A stretch of 64,000 nucleotides of DNA from Durusdinium trenchii (lineage: Eukaryota; Sar; Dinophyceae; Suessiales; Symbiodiniaceae), in NCBI GenBank assembly GCA_963970005.1, contig CAXAMN010018557.1, forward strand, positions 614,518-678,517, given 5' to 3'. Each line of letters starts with the position of its first letter. Positions within the stretch are counted from its first letter, which is position 1. This document shows positions 20,422 to 29,376 of this stretch, one piece after another. The notes beneath the pieces were generated by a model. The model did not search any database. It was not told where the DNA came from and saw only the letters and a list, made by a program, of their open reading frames with translations. Position numbers and translations under genes: made by a program.

Positions 20422-22686
20422 CTAGCCATAGGCAACCCCCCACTCCTGATCGTTGAGGACATCTGCCGGGGAGAGTGACGGCCCATAAACTTGACTTTCT
20501 CCCACGGGAGGACACATGCAATGGAAGTGCGGGGGGACTTCCCCTTCAAGGGCACCTCCCCCCAGCCCTCCGCAGTTGATTTGAAATACCGACGGTAGTG
20601 GCGGGAAGTTGTGTCCCATCCAATATTCGTTGAGTTGGGCGACCATCCATAGGACAGTGACCCAGACAATTTCATCCTGCTGATGTTGAGAGATGGCTTC
20701 GAAAACTTGTGGTGCGATGCCTTCTAGGGGCATGAATGAGCCTCGAAGGTGACACAACAAAGCGTGATTGGCTTGAAGAAATTGCTCTTTTTCTCCAGGG
20801 ACAAGACACTTGGGCTGAGCCAGCGCATCTCGCAATTGCTCATACGGACTTGCTTCTATGTCCTTGTGGACTGCAACTACTCCTCTCAGCTTAGCGACTT
20901 GACTCCAGGGCACAAAGAGGGAAGGAGACAGCCGTTGCGGACAGGGAGTGCATGATCGAGGGTCAGGTGCCTGACTACCCTGCGTTGAGTCACCTTCAAT
21001 TGCCTTAGTGAGTCGGTCTGCTCTTTTGGCAGAAGTGTCAGACGAGGGTGTGGAGACTGGCTCCACCTCTGCATCACCGTCCTCTGCAGGAAGACAGCTA
21101 AGGCTGTCCTCCTGCCTTTGCTCCGGAAAGAGCTTAGTCGCTTGCTTACGAATTGCTCGCCACTTTACTAACAGGCAGAAGCGCAATGCACTGTTTCCAG
21201 TTACCCCAGAGGAGTAGCCTGTAAATTTACACCCACCGACAGGTTTCCAAGTCTCAACGGTCCATGCAGGGGGTAGGTTGGGCATACCGAGTACAGCCAT
21301 CGGCAGCGTTTCCCAACCCTGCTGCTCCAGTTCGCGTAGAGCTGCCTGCGCTCCAATTTTGGCCTTGCCAAAGGCATGAAATATGGCAGGTCGCATTCGG
21401 TTGCGCGGCAATGCACTGGCTTGGAAAAGGTGTTCGCCTGGCAGCGATGCGACTGTGCATGGCCCTGTTAGCATTGGGAGCACTGACAGCATGCCCTGTT
21501 CGAAAGTGGCTCGTGCCCAGCTGGTAACCCAGGGGGTTCGCTCTCTTCCTTCAGGGGTGAGCGCCCTGGGATGGGATTGCCGTGGCCACTTGATTGGACT
21601 TCCTGGACCAGATTCCTCCGGGCCGGGGATAGGCATGGGCCAAAAGTGCTTACACATGTAAAGGCCGTATAAGGACCAGACCATACAGAGGTCAAGGGCG
21701 GACTGCATTGCTATCCCAACAAAGGGGGTAAACAAGGTGCCGCTAATGACTGTGTCGCTGGGATTGACAGGTGGTCTGGCTCTTGAAACGAGAGCAAGGC
21801 GACCCGCCTGGAGGCTCTTTGCCAGGGTCAGGGCAGACGTGTCATGTTCCAGTGGACTGTGCTTGTTGCGATTGCCGATCGATATGACCAAACCTGCATT
21901 ATACTCCAAGTGCGCTTCTGTAAAAAGTAGCATGCCTATCCCAACACTAGGGCTAGACTCGGAGCGTACATGCCCTATGAGATCAACCCACCGGTGCTGC
22001 TGATGTGCCAGCTGCAGTAGGTCTTGCACCTCGAATAGCGTGATTGGCACACAGTCATTGTCAATGAGTGCAAAATGCTGTGCAGGATACAGGAAACGCG
22101 CTGCCTCTAGGACAAAGACCCCTGCCCAGTAGTATGGAACTTTATGAAGGCCAGTAGTAGCATCAGCACAGATCCACAGTATGTCAGTTGTCTCTTCTTG
22201 GGGACCCACCAGGCACCTACGTGAGGCCCACCAGGCAGCGAAAGCCGGCCAATATGGGACAGCAGCAGGTGTTCGATTGTCCACAATGAGGTAAATCATG
22301 TGATTGTTCATGATCAGGTCTCGGTGTGAGATGAGTGTCTGAATAATGGCAGTAGTATCAGGCAGCTCTCCCTCTGTTTCGAGAGCAGCATACCCCTCGT
22401 CCTTTTTGGATGGCTGCGCGCGAACGTCAGCTAGGCCAAGTGTAGGCCGAGCGGAGTCAAGACCGAAAGGACTGCTAAGAGTGTCTTTCATAGTCAGTGC
22501 TGCATAAGCTTCATCCTGGGACTGCGCCACACTAGCCCCCGTGCCCCTGGCAAAGCAGGCTTGTCCATCAGTGGTCAACCAATCTGCATGGTCACGTGTG
22601 AAGACAAAGGGAACATGGACTCTGTTCTCTGTATTGTCCGTTAGGTCCAGTGAATTGCTGTCTTCCATCCACGGGTCATGTGACAT
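20422..22686 (-). CDS. Large protein with GT-A glycosyltransferase-like DxD region
   Basis: The frame is open from 22,728 (a TTG codon). The first ATG is at 22,686 (MSHDPWMEDSN), giving about 754 aa. Around residues 140-300 there is a nucleotide-sugar transferase-like pattern: MIYLIVDNRTPAAVPYWPAF, then YPAQHFALIDNDCVPITLFE. This has an IDNDC core resembling a DxD metal-binding motif, followed by IGMLLFTEAHLEYNAGLVIS. After about residue 370 the protein contains low-complexity linkers and an unassigned C-terminal half. GT-A assignment is by pattern only. It lies directly before the hydrolase in the same frame. A sugar-modifying enzyme inside a retrotransposon would be unusual, so other nucleotidyl or unknown folds must be considered. 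Confidence 0.6.
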   Translation of the reverse strand: MSHDPWMEDSNSLDLTDNTENRVHVPFVFTRDHADWLTTDGQACFARGTGASVAQSQDEAYAALTMKDTLSSPFGLDSARPTLGLADVRAQPSKKDEGYAALETEGELPDTTAIIQTLISHRDLIMNNHMIYLIVDNRTPAAVPYWPAFAAWWASRRCLVGPQEETTDILWICADATTGLHKVPYYWAGVFVLEAARFLYPAQHFALIDNDCVPITLFEVQDLLQLAHQQHRWVDLIGHVRSESSPSVGIGMLLFTEAHLEYNAGLVISIGNRNKHSPLEHDTSALTLAKSLQAGRLALVSRARPPVNPSDTVISGTLFTPFVGIAMQSALDLCMVWSLYGLYMCKHFWPMPIPGPEESGPGSPIKWPRQSHPRALTPEGRERTPWVTSWARATFEQGMLSVLPMLTGPCTVASLPGEHLFQASALPRNRMRPAIFHAFGKAKIGAQAALRELEQQGWETLPMAVLGMPNLPPAWTVETWKPVGGCKFTGYSSGVTGNSALRFCLLVKWRAIRKQATKLFPEQRQEDSLSCLPAEDGDAEVEPVSTPSSDTSAKRADRLTKAIEGDSTQGSQAPDPRSCTPCPQRLSPSLFVPWSQVAKLRGVVAVHKDIEASPYEQLRDALAQPKCLVPGEKEQFLQANHALLCHLRGSFMPLEGIAPQVFEAISQHQQDEIVWVTVLWMVAQLNEYWMGHNFPPLPSVFQINCGGLGGGALEGEVPPHFHCMCPPVGESQVYGPSLSPADVLNDQEWGVAYG

Positions 22687-22970
22687 TAGAGTTTCTCTGC
22701 TCGACAATGCAGGTATAGCCCCCGCCAAAGGTTGGCAGGTGCCCTGAGAGGCACAAGCACACGAAGGGCAACACGAATGATGTCAGCTAAGGCTGACCTC
22801 ACTCCTGCATGCAGGGCACTACGACCTGCTGTGAGCCAAACGTTGCAGCAAGGTGCTTTCGTAAAGGATCAACTGTATTTAGCTTAGTGCCGGGGACACC
22901 TGTTCAAACTATACAGCAAAGGAAAGAAGACTTTAGATTGTTTCAGAGGCATGTCATCAGGGCCCTGTCA

Positions 22971-23880
22971 CTACTGATCGTGGTCATCAGCATGTGGGTG
23001 TAATAGAGAAAGTAACCATGCTACGTAAACCAGGCCACACAGCTGGGTATGTAGGTCAGTCAGGGGAGTAAGAAGAGCACCCTGCACATCGTGAGGCAGA
23101 GAGTCCACTGTTTGTTCAATTTCCTGTACCAATGCATGCAGACCTTGCACTCTTGCATGTAGGGCTGATTCGATCTGGTGGTGCGCACGGTCTGTGTGAC
23201 GCTGTGGGGGTGGTTGCGCAGCTAGTTGCGTGTCTACTCGAAGGACATGCTGTTGTTGTCTGTCGGTAGTGGACCAAAAGCCTACTCGCCGAGGAAGGGA
23301 GGCTGAAAAGGGGCGTGTTTGCAGGAAGATGTCAAAAGGGTCTACGTTCTCAGCAATGGGCCTAGCGCTCACCGCTTCTGCCAGCACAGTGAGGAGGTGG
23401 CTTTCGTGATGCTGTATGTGCAAAATCATCCTGCGAAGCCTAGTTCGCTTTGTTCCATAGATTGTGGCCCCCCTGGTGTTGATTGCAATACAGCCCTGGT
23501 GATAGAGCGGGATGATAGCATCGTCCACGACTGCCCGAAGCTTGAGCAGGGCTGGCGGAAATTCAAACCCCTCCGTCCATTCTGGGAAAGGAGTGTTTAC
23601 GTTTTCTTTGACTGCATCCACCGGGAAAAAATGAAGTAAGTAGCACTGCTCCCTCCTCCCCCGATAGACGAAGGTTACAATGAGGTCTAAGACCCCATAT
23701 CGAATGTCCTGACGGTGGAGCTCAAAACGAACAAAAGTCAGTGACATCGACATACGTACCATCATCTGCCAGAAACAACGGTTCTGGATGCGCCTGCATG
23801 GCTAGTTCGACTTGCAGTTTGTCTTCGCACCAATGTGTGTAGGCTAAGTCCGGCTGGTGTGATACAAGAGAAGAGCTGTC
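22971..23880 (-). pseudogene. Unrecognised element protein, about 300 aa, one frameshift
   Basis: The main frame (23,765-22,971) contains DIRYGVLDLIVTFVYRGRRE, IAINTRGATIYGTKRTRLRR, a Q/H/P-rich linker and a helical C-terminal region (QIESALHARVQGLHALVQEI). An upstream stretch in another frame (23,880 to about 23,729) reads YTHWCEDKLQVELAMQAHPE and runs into it, so one frameshift near 23,730 is likely. Its general plan (compact N-terminal part, Pro/Gln-rich linker, helical C-terminus) resembles the 24,878-25,762 ORF. No domain is recognised. A structural or nucleic-acid-binding role is a guess. Confidence 0.55.
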
Positions 23881-23986
23881 AAGCTATTTCTCTCACTCTG
23901 AGCCAAAAGTCTGCAGGGACAAATGGAGACAATTGTGGGGGCCCATGGAAGAATGGGGAAGAGGAGCATTCAGTCTCTTCTCTGGT

Positions 23987-24622
23987 TCACTGGACAGGGC
24001 ACTTCTTTGGGTGTGCAAATGCACGCGGCGGTGGTAGATGCTCTGGCGTGCCGTCTTCCGCAACACGATAGTGAACGTTCCCATGTGTGATGCACTGCTG
24101 TGCCGGGAGCCTACTGCTTGTGGCCTGTCGGGGAGGCCAGTCATTGGCCGGTGCCAGGGTTGGCGGCCTCGCCGTCCCCCCAGGGTGAGTAGGTGGGGGA
24201 TCTGCAGCAGCAATAACGCCCCCCCGCTCCTCAGTGTCAGGGAGTTGTGCGGCTTGCGAGAGTACCGCCAGCAGCTTTTCGTGGGTGGGATCAGCAGGTG
24301 TAACCTGCGTGGGAGGATGAGCAGGCTTCTTGGGTTGCATACGACCATCTGTTTTCCGCTTAGGCGAAGCCTCCTCCTTTAGAGGGGGGCTTCTGCGCTC
24401 CGTTGCCTGCAGACCAGCTTTGACTGGGGCTATAGAAGCCGGATCAGGCTCGCGCCCTCCCTGTGGAAATAGGGGGTGCTGTTCTGCAAGTGTAAGGAGG
24501 AGAGCATCAAAAAACTCCGCCAGTGGTAGCCGTATGCGCAAGACCACCTCAACTTGAGGGCGCCCATCTGGGCCCTGAGTGAGGGAGCACTGATGAGGGC
24601 CAACAATGAAGGGGAGGGCCAT
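23987..24622 (-). CDS. Unrecognised element protein, about 211 aa
   Basis: The first ATG is at 24,622 (MALPFIVGPHQ). The frame is open a little further to a TTG at 24,631. The N-terminal 60 residues are ordered-looking (QVEVVLRIRLPLAEFFDALL). The remainder is basic and proline-rich (KEEASPKRKTDGRMQPKKPA) and ends in HPKKCPVQ. A disordered, positively charged tail would suit nucleic-acid binding. No homologue is recognised. It is separated by about 220 bp from its neighbours on either side. Confidence 0.5.
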   Translation of the reverse strand: MALPFIVGPHQCSLTQGPDGRPQVEVVLRIRLPLAEFFDALLLTLAEQHPLFPQGGREPDPASIAPVKAGLQATERRSPPLKEEASPKRKTDGRMQPKKPAHPPTQVTPADPTHEKLLAVLSQAAQLPDTEERGGVIAAADPPPTHPGGTARPPTLAPANDWPPRQATSSRLPAQQCITHGNVHYRVAEDGTPEHLPPPRAFAHPKKCPVQ

Positions 24623-24877
24623 GGGCAACAACTGCTACCGTTTGTCTTGGCCAGATTGGGCAGAGGCGTGCGGTCACTACTCTACTTCGAGCCTGAACAG
24701 CAGCAGGCTCTCTTAGTCTCATGCAATGAGCTTGAGAAACACAACTACCGGATAAAGAACTTTGGTCCGTAGCTTGCTACGTAGGTAGAGGGACCCGTGA
24801 TGCGAGTTAGTATGCTCGCTAATTGGTCAGCCACAAACTTGGTTGCCAAGGTCGGTCTGGTCAACTCTGGAAGCCCT

Positions 24878-25762
24878 TCATATGGTAGCGCTCTGCGTCT
24901 CTCTCAGGGCGGTAAGTATCGTGTCCATTTCACTAGCTAGTGCCCAGCACGCATTGGCCCCTGGTTGAACATTGCAATGCTGTCGATGTGCATGTATATT
25001 TTGGAGGGTGCGTTGGATGTCGCACGCTAGTACTCGCACTGTACTGGCACGAGTAATGAGTTCTCTACTAAGTCGTGCGTATGGCACATCTTGACCAGCA
25101 ATCACATCCTGTTCCGTAAGAGCCTGCAATGCGTAAACACCTAGCTGGGCAGGGGGGCGCACTGCGTCGGCTTGTGGCAAGTTTGCACCTCCATGTGTTC
25201 TAGTTGTCTGCTCATGGATGGGGGTGGGGCGACTTTGTGGCAACAGCCAGGGCGGGATTGGTGGTGTTGGACGAGGTGGGGCGACAGGTACAGCTGGCAA
25301 GGCATAGAGCTGTGAGAAGGGGAAAGAGGCTACAACTTCCCCCGGTTCTGGAGGTCTGGCCTGTCCTCGCGCTACCGCCCATCCATTGGGAGATAGACAT
25401 TCTGATTGTTGGAGAATGCGATAAACAATTGCCCTTTGTAGGGCACTCCTACCATGCAGGAGAACACCATCATTTGTGATGTGTGGTGAATCTTCAAAGG
25501 GAAAAAGGACCTGCCCACTAGGAAGCACAAGGGTGGATCGGCGCATCTCAGGTGGCACAGCGACTAATTGCATTTCCGATATTCGAGGGCATGTGCCATC
25601 CTCGATTGGAGTCCTTGGGAAACCAGCAGCAGCCAGTCGTAGCGGGAGCTGCCTTTGGGCGAGCTTTACGTTGATCTGGACAAAGTGTACCTCCACGTCA
25701 GGGTGTTTATAGATCTGGCGAGCAAAGGGAGTGAGGTCCAATCCCCCAGGCCCAACGTCCAT
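24878..25762 (-). CDS. Unrecognised element protein, 294 aa
   Basis: The ATG is at 25,762 (MDVGPGGLDLTPFARQIYKH). The N-terminal half is compact (VHFVQINVKLAQRQLPLRLA, MRRSTLVLPSGQVLFPFEDS). A proline-rich linker (PRPTPPIPPWLLPQSRPTP) separates it from a helical C-terminal segment (ARLSRELITRASTVRVLACD). No domain is recognised. It follows the RT/RNase H gene after a gap of about 375 bp and is uninterrupted. Confidence 0.55.
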   Translation of the reverse strand: MDVGPGGLDLTPFARQIYKHPDVEVHFVQINVKLAQRQLPLRLAAAGFPRTPIEDGTCPRISEMQLVAVPPEMRRSTLVLPSGQVLFPFEDSPHITNDGVLLHGRSALQRAIVYRILQQSECLSPNGWAVARGQARPPEPGEVVASFPFSQLYALPAVPVAPPRPTPPIPPWLLPQSRPTPIHEQTTRTHGGANLPQADAVRPPAQLGVYALQALTEQDVIAGQDVPYARLSRELITRASTVRVLACDIQRTLQNIHAHRQHCNVQPGANACWALASEMDTILTALRETQSATI

Positions 25763-26137
25763 TCGGAAGACACGTCCTACTGACTATGTGCTCCGTTCCT
25801 TGAGGATCAGGACTAAGGTCCTAACCCTCTCACTCGGGCTGAAGTATTCTGCTGTGTAGGACAGGGATTGTAGGAGCTATCCCCCTACCCATTCGTTTGT
25901 GGAAGCTGTCTTATGTGTCGCAGCGGTTTGAGCCCAGATAGCGGAATCATAGCAGAAATTTTGTACCAGTCACAGCACAACTAACAAACAACAAAAAAAC
26001 AATGAGCAATACAATCAACAAAAGTGCCAGCCGGCAAGGAGAGAATCTAGTGGCTGCTTTTACTCCCATGCCGATCTTAATTATCAAAGGTAGCGACGAG
26101 AGAGTAGCTCAAACAGGGGGTTGCTTGCTTTGTTGAC
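25763..26137. other. Spacer after the RT/RNase H gene
   Basis: About 375 bp without a convincing gene. It contains an AT-rich stretch (acaaacaacaaaaaaacaat near 25,983). No repeat of other parts of the window was seen. It may be an intercistronic region of the element. Confidence 0.4.
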
Positions 26138-28969
26138 TTACAGCACGAAATATCGTGTGCGTCGTCGCTTAGCATGTTGCGCTTTAATTCTTTTCGCGAG
26201 TCGTTGTTCGAGTGCTTCTTGTTGTTCTGGGTGCGCACCAGTAAAGGTGCGTTTCCTGTGTATGCGCACGACATCAGGGAGAGGTCCTTGCGAGGAGGCA
26301 TGGGAGTGTGAACCGATAACAGGGGCCGCAGAAGCACATTCAGATAGCAGCTGAGCAAACTTGGGTTGCAGAGAATCACACCTCATCAGTGGCGGCTCGG
26401 CAGGGTCAAAGCCAAAGGTCTGGCAGAGATGGGTATTGAGGGCCGCGAGCGAGTCATTCTCCGGTCGAGGGGCAACCCAGAAGCCATCATGCAACCAGAT
26501 GGCCGAGACGAAGCCTACCCGCGGCTGCAAGAAGGAATAGGCAGCCCATGTGACCTGCTGCTCCAGGACCTCGAAATAGTGAAAAGGTGCACCTCGACCT
26601 GCCCTTTCTGGCCCAGAAGGGCACCATGAGGGAGGATGATGCATGGCATAACGGCTAGCAGCGAACACTTCCCGAGCAAAGCTCACAAGGTGATATGACG
26701 GTTCCGTTTGGATGCGTTTTTTAAGGTATTCGATAGCTTCCTGTGGAGTGGCGCTGTTAATGATGACAAGTGGCCATGTCTTGACCAGGAAGCTAATGTC
26801 ATTTTCGGCAATCTGTGCACTAAGAGCTCTTGTGAGGTAGCTTCTCATTTGCGCAATTGGCAGTAGTGTTAAGTGAACTTCAGCTGCCCTGCATTGCCGC
26901 CTCATGAGCTCATAGTGTGCTCCACTAATGTCTATCTCCCAATGTGAGTTGCCAAACAGGAGCAGCCGAACCTGACGCGGCAGGCGCTGCGCGGCATTGC
27001 CAACTGAATAGAACCGACCTCCCATGGAGTTGACCGTGGGCTTGTACCCTACATTGAGGCAATGAGAGGACGATACTGCCAAGGCAATGTAGTCCATTGC
27101 AACCCATTTGTAGTGTGGGTGCCTTCGGAGTAGTGTGTGCATTTCTTGGGGAGTAGGAGAAGGGCACTCCGTGAGAACGAAGGCAGGGGCTTGCATTGCA
27201 TCTCCCTGTTGAATAATGAAGCCCAGGGCTTGCGCCAAGTGAAACGGCGGGAGCGCCACATGATGCAAGGGAACAAGTGGGTTGTTATCCGCCTTTCTAG
27301 CTGCAGCACTAGCCTGACCTGCAAAGTAGTCTGCTATCCGATTGCACTCCCTTGGCAGATAGACCAAGCGAAACAGACAAGGCGCTCGGGCAAGCAAGTG
27401 TTGGCATTGCTCTAAAATGGCGACAACCGCAGGTTTTTTGATTCTACCTTTGTATTGTAGGTAGTTGATTACTGGCAAGATGTCACCTTGCACCACAACA
27501 CTGTCAATGGGGATGCCTTTTGACATACAGGAGACATAGTACTCAAATGCAAGGTTAATGGCAGCCCTACAGGCATGTGCTTCTGCTACTACATTATCAG
27601 AGCAAGAAAGTAAGGGGATGGAAAGCCACTGGACAAGGGAGGTGGAAGACGGCGTTACATGCAGTAAGCTGACTCCTGCTCCTCCAGTTTGCGTGTGTTT
27701 GTGCGCAGAGCCGTCAAATTGTACCAGGCAACCTTGCCATTCTTGAGGTTCACCTAGCAGGAGGATAGTATTTGCAGACAAATCGTCCATGGCTTGCAAA
27801 CGTAAGTGTGTGGCTCCGCAGTGGCATAAAAAGGGGACGAGACATGCGGTTGCTGTGGGAAAGGGAAGCTTTCGGTGTTGTGAAAGGAGCAAACGAAGGC
27901 GGTGATCCTGCTTAGCAAAAGTAGCAATCGTGTCTCCTTTAGCAAAGGGCTGAGTCGTTGCAAGTCCCTTTGGCGGGAGCAAGGCCGCTTCAAGTACAAC
28001 CGCGGGGAAGCGCTGCGTTCGAATCTTAGTGGAGTCAGTACACGCAGTACTGCTCGGTTGTGGTGGAGCACGGAAGTGGTTGAGCAGCGTGCTAGGTAGC
28101 GAAGAATAGATACGCTGCCAGAGGTCAAGCGCGTGATGTGAAATCCTGCAGTGACGTACACACGCAATGTTCGGTCGAAGTCCTCCATACTCGGTAACCA
28201 GCCGCCTAAGATGGAAAAGCATGTAGCAAAGTGCTACTCCTATGCTGCGGGACGGCGCTTTCCGCCAATTGATCTCTGGTGCAGGAGCAACCCACAGAGC
28301 GAGCCAGGTGAGGTGTACAACCGGACAGAAGGATAACCAATGATCGATAGAGTTGAAACCACCCTGACAAAGTACACAAGGAACATAAGAGTTAATCGTG
28401 CGACAGCCTACTGAGGATAGTAGTCGAGAAAATGCTGGGGGCAGTTGCTTGGGCTCAGGCACAAAAATTTGATGAAAATGAAGAAAGCTCTTGCTTTCTT
28501 CAGGGAGGGTAGTCAAGGTAATATCTATTGGAGTGGCAGGCAGAAGGCAGGTCGGACAAAGTGCTCCATACCCTGGTCCGCATGGAAAGCATCGTGTATG
28601 GTTGTGACACCAAACACAAAGTTGACTACGGCTGAGCTTGCCCCTGAGGGGCAGCCAAAAGTCAGCATCTTCTCCTAGAGCCCATCGTAAAACAGCATAG
28701 CGCGGCACTGCCCCTACCTGAGTGGTAGGTAGATCCGCTAGCCAGTCCAAAAAAAGGATGGAGGGCCCCATGGCCCAACCATTCTTGCATATTCGTGCAG
28801 CCAGGTGCCTATGAGAGGCTGCAAGCAATCTGCTAATGGCGAGTTGTTTGAAGAGCTGTTTGAATCCACTCGCCCTCTGCGCCGGGGTATTGTTTTGTCT
28901 TAAGAGGGCTAGGAGGCGCTGTATGTCTTCAGCAGGAAGCTGCTGTTGCCAATACCAGCAGACTTCCAT
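26138..28969 (-). CDS. Retroelement protein: zinc fingers, RNase H and family-A/TV-Pol-like polymerase domain
   Basis: This 943-aa uninterrupted ORF has its ATG at 28,969. Residues 118-141 carry a Cys cluster (CVWCHNHTRC...CPTC) and 198-215 a CxxC...HxxxxC finger like the zf-RVT region of LINE proteins. Residues 412-560 form RNase H with all four acidic residues: D419 (VQFDGSA), E463 (VVAEAHACRAA), D496 (VVQGDILPV) and D547 (NRIADYFAGQA). Residues about 640-870 resemble a family A or TV-Pol polymerase palm: GRFYSVGNAAQRLPRQVR, motif A WEIDISGAHYEL (D680), K730/INSATPQEAI, and motif C WLHDGFWVAP (H827, D828). A basic tail (EQRLAKRIKAQHAKRRRTR) ends it. The RT domain immediately upstream is in another frame. 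The polymerase assignment is by motif only. Confidence 0.8.
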   Translation of the reverse strand: MEVCWYWQQQLPAEDIQRLLALLRQNNTPAQRASGFKQLFKQLAISRLLAASHRHLAARICKNGWAMGPSILFLDWLADLPTTQVGAVPRYAVLRWALGEDADFWLPLRGKLSRSQLCVWCHNHTRCFPCGPGYGALCPTCLLPATPIDITLTTLPEESKSFLHFHQIFVPEPKQLPPAFSRLLSSVGCRTINSYVPCVLCQGGFNSIDHWLSFCPVVHLTWLALWVAPAPEINWRKAPSRSIGVALCYMLFHLRRLVTEYGGLRPNIACVRHCRISHHALDLWQRIYSSLPSTLLNHFRAPPQPSSTACTDSTKIRTQRFPAVVLEAALLPPKGLATTQPFAKGDTIATFAKQDHRLRLLLSQHRKLPFPTATACLVPFLCHCGATHLRLQAMDDLSANTILLLGEPQEWQGCLVQFDGSAHKHTQTGGAGVSLLHVTPSSTSLVQWLSIPLLSCSDNVVAEAHACRAAINLAFEYYVSCMSKGIPIDSVVVQGDILPVINYLQYKGRIKKPAVVAILEQCQHLLARAPCLFRLVYLPRECNRIADYFAGQASAAARKADNNPLVPLHHVALPPFHLAQALGFIIQQGDAMQAPAFVLTECPSPTPQEMHTLLRRHPHYKWVAMDYIALAVSSSHCLNVGYKPTVNSMGGRFYSVGNAAQRLPRQVRLLLFGNSHWEIDISGAHYELMRRQCRAAEVHLTLLPIAQMRSYLTRALSAQIAENDISFLVKTWPLVIINSATPQEAIEYLKKRIQTEPSYHLVSFAREVFAASRYAMHHPPSWCPSGPERAGRGAPFHYFEVLEQQVTWAAYSFLQPRVGFVSAIWLHDGFWVAPRPENDSLAALNTHLCQTFGFDPAEPPLMRCDSLQPKFAQLLSECASAAPVIGSHSHASSQGPLPDVVRIHRKRTFTGAHPEQQEALEQRLAKRIKAQHAKRRRTRYFVL

Positions 28970-29358
28970 TTTCTTATGTTTTGAAAAACCTCTCGAACCC
29001 AGTTCGGGTCTGTTTGCCGACCAACTATCGTAGTGTCATCAACATACCCTGCAACCACTAAAACTTGCGGAATTTGATCGAGTACGACAAAAATAGGGTC
29101 CATGGCAAGGCAGAAGAAGTACACTGATGTGGATCGCCCCATATCAACTCCAGAATGCACATTTCTCGCAGGTAAAAGCCGCCCTTGTACTTTGTGTCTG
29201 ATTCTTCTACCAAACAATAGATAACGCGCAAATTGGAGGACCCAAGGGGAGCACTGACGAATGCGTAATATGTGAAGGATCCAATGTGCATTAATGCGCT
29301 CAAATGCTTTGGATAGATCAGCAAAGAGGGCAGAAGCCGGGGACGAGCCCTCCAGAGC
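28909..29358 (-). pseudogene. LINE-type reverse transcriptase domain, 5'-truncated
   Basis: Reading from the insertion edge, the frame gives motif A FADLSKAFERIN, a block like motif B (GVDMGRSTSVYFFCLAMD), and motif C AGYVDDTTIVG. This is a non-LTR reverse transcriptase palm. The fingers and everything upstream (any endonuclease and ORF1) are missing because the element is truncated at 29,358. The frame ends at 28,909, overlapping the 943-aa ORF that starts at 28,969. A one-base change at aagaaaatgg (about 28,968-28,977) would join them. It is either a frameshift mutation or a recoding site. Confidence 0.88.
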
Positions 29359-29376
29359 TTTGAAAAGACACTGTTG
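29359..29376. repeat. Right target-site duplication of the giant element
   Basis: This is the second copy of tttgaaaagacactgttg. It is followed directly by R2 sequence (ttgaggttttgagctcgc) that also follows the single copy at 32,232. The RT reading frame ends against it. Confidence 0.9.

Larger units (their letters stand above)
4371..29358 (-). mobile_element. Giant LINE-type retrotransposon insertion with cargo genes
   Basis: The boundaries come from comparison with the uninterrupted R2 copy at 32,161-32,290. Flanks 4,301-4,370 and 29,359-29,460 join into exactly that sequence once the insertion and one copy of an 18-20 bp target duplication are removed. On the minus strand the element ends in eight A residues (T at 4,371-4,378), as expected for target-primed reverse transcription. 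It begins abruptly inside a reverse transcriptase domain, so it is 5'-truncated. It contains a nested 4.9-kb copy of itself; the host part is about 20 kb. Genes on the minus strand are RT/RNase H/polymerase-like, three unknown ORFs, a DxD protein, a hydrolase, an SF1 helicase, a 797-aa protein, three LRR proteins and a 1-kb 3' UTR. It has no recognisable introns, unlike both flanks. Confidence 0.88.

Noticed and set aside
14118-29358. An integrated giant virus or Polinton segment
   Set aside because: No capsid, integrase, family-B polymerase or terminal inverted repeats were seen, and the edges carry a poly(A) and a target duplication typical of target-primed reverse transcription. Viral ancestry of some genes remains possible.
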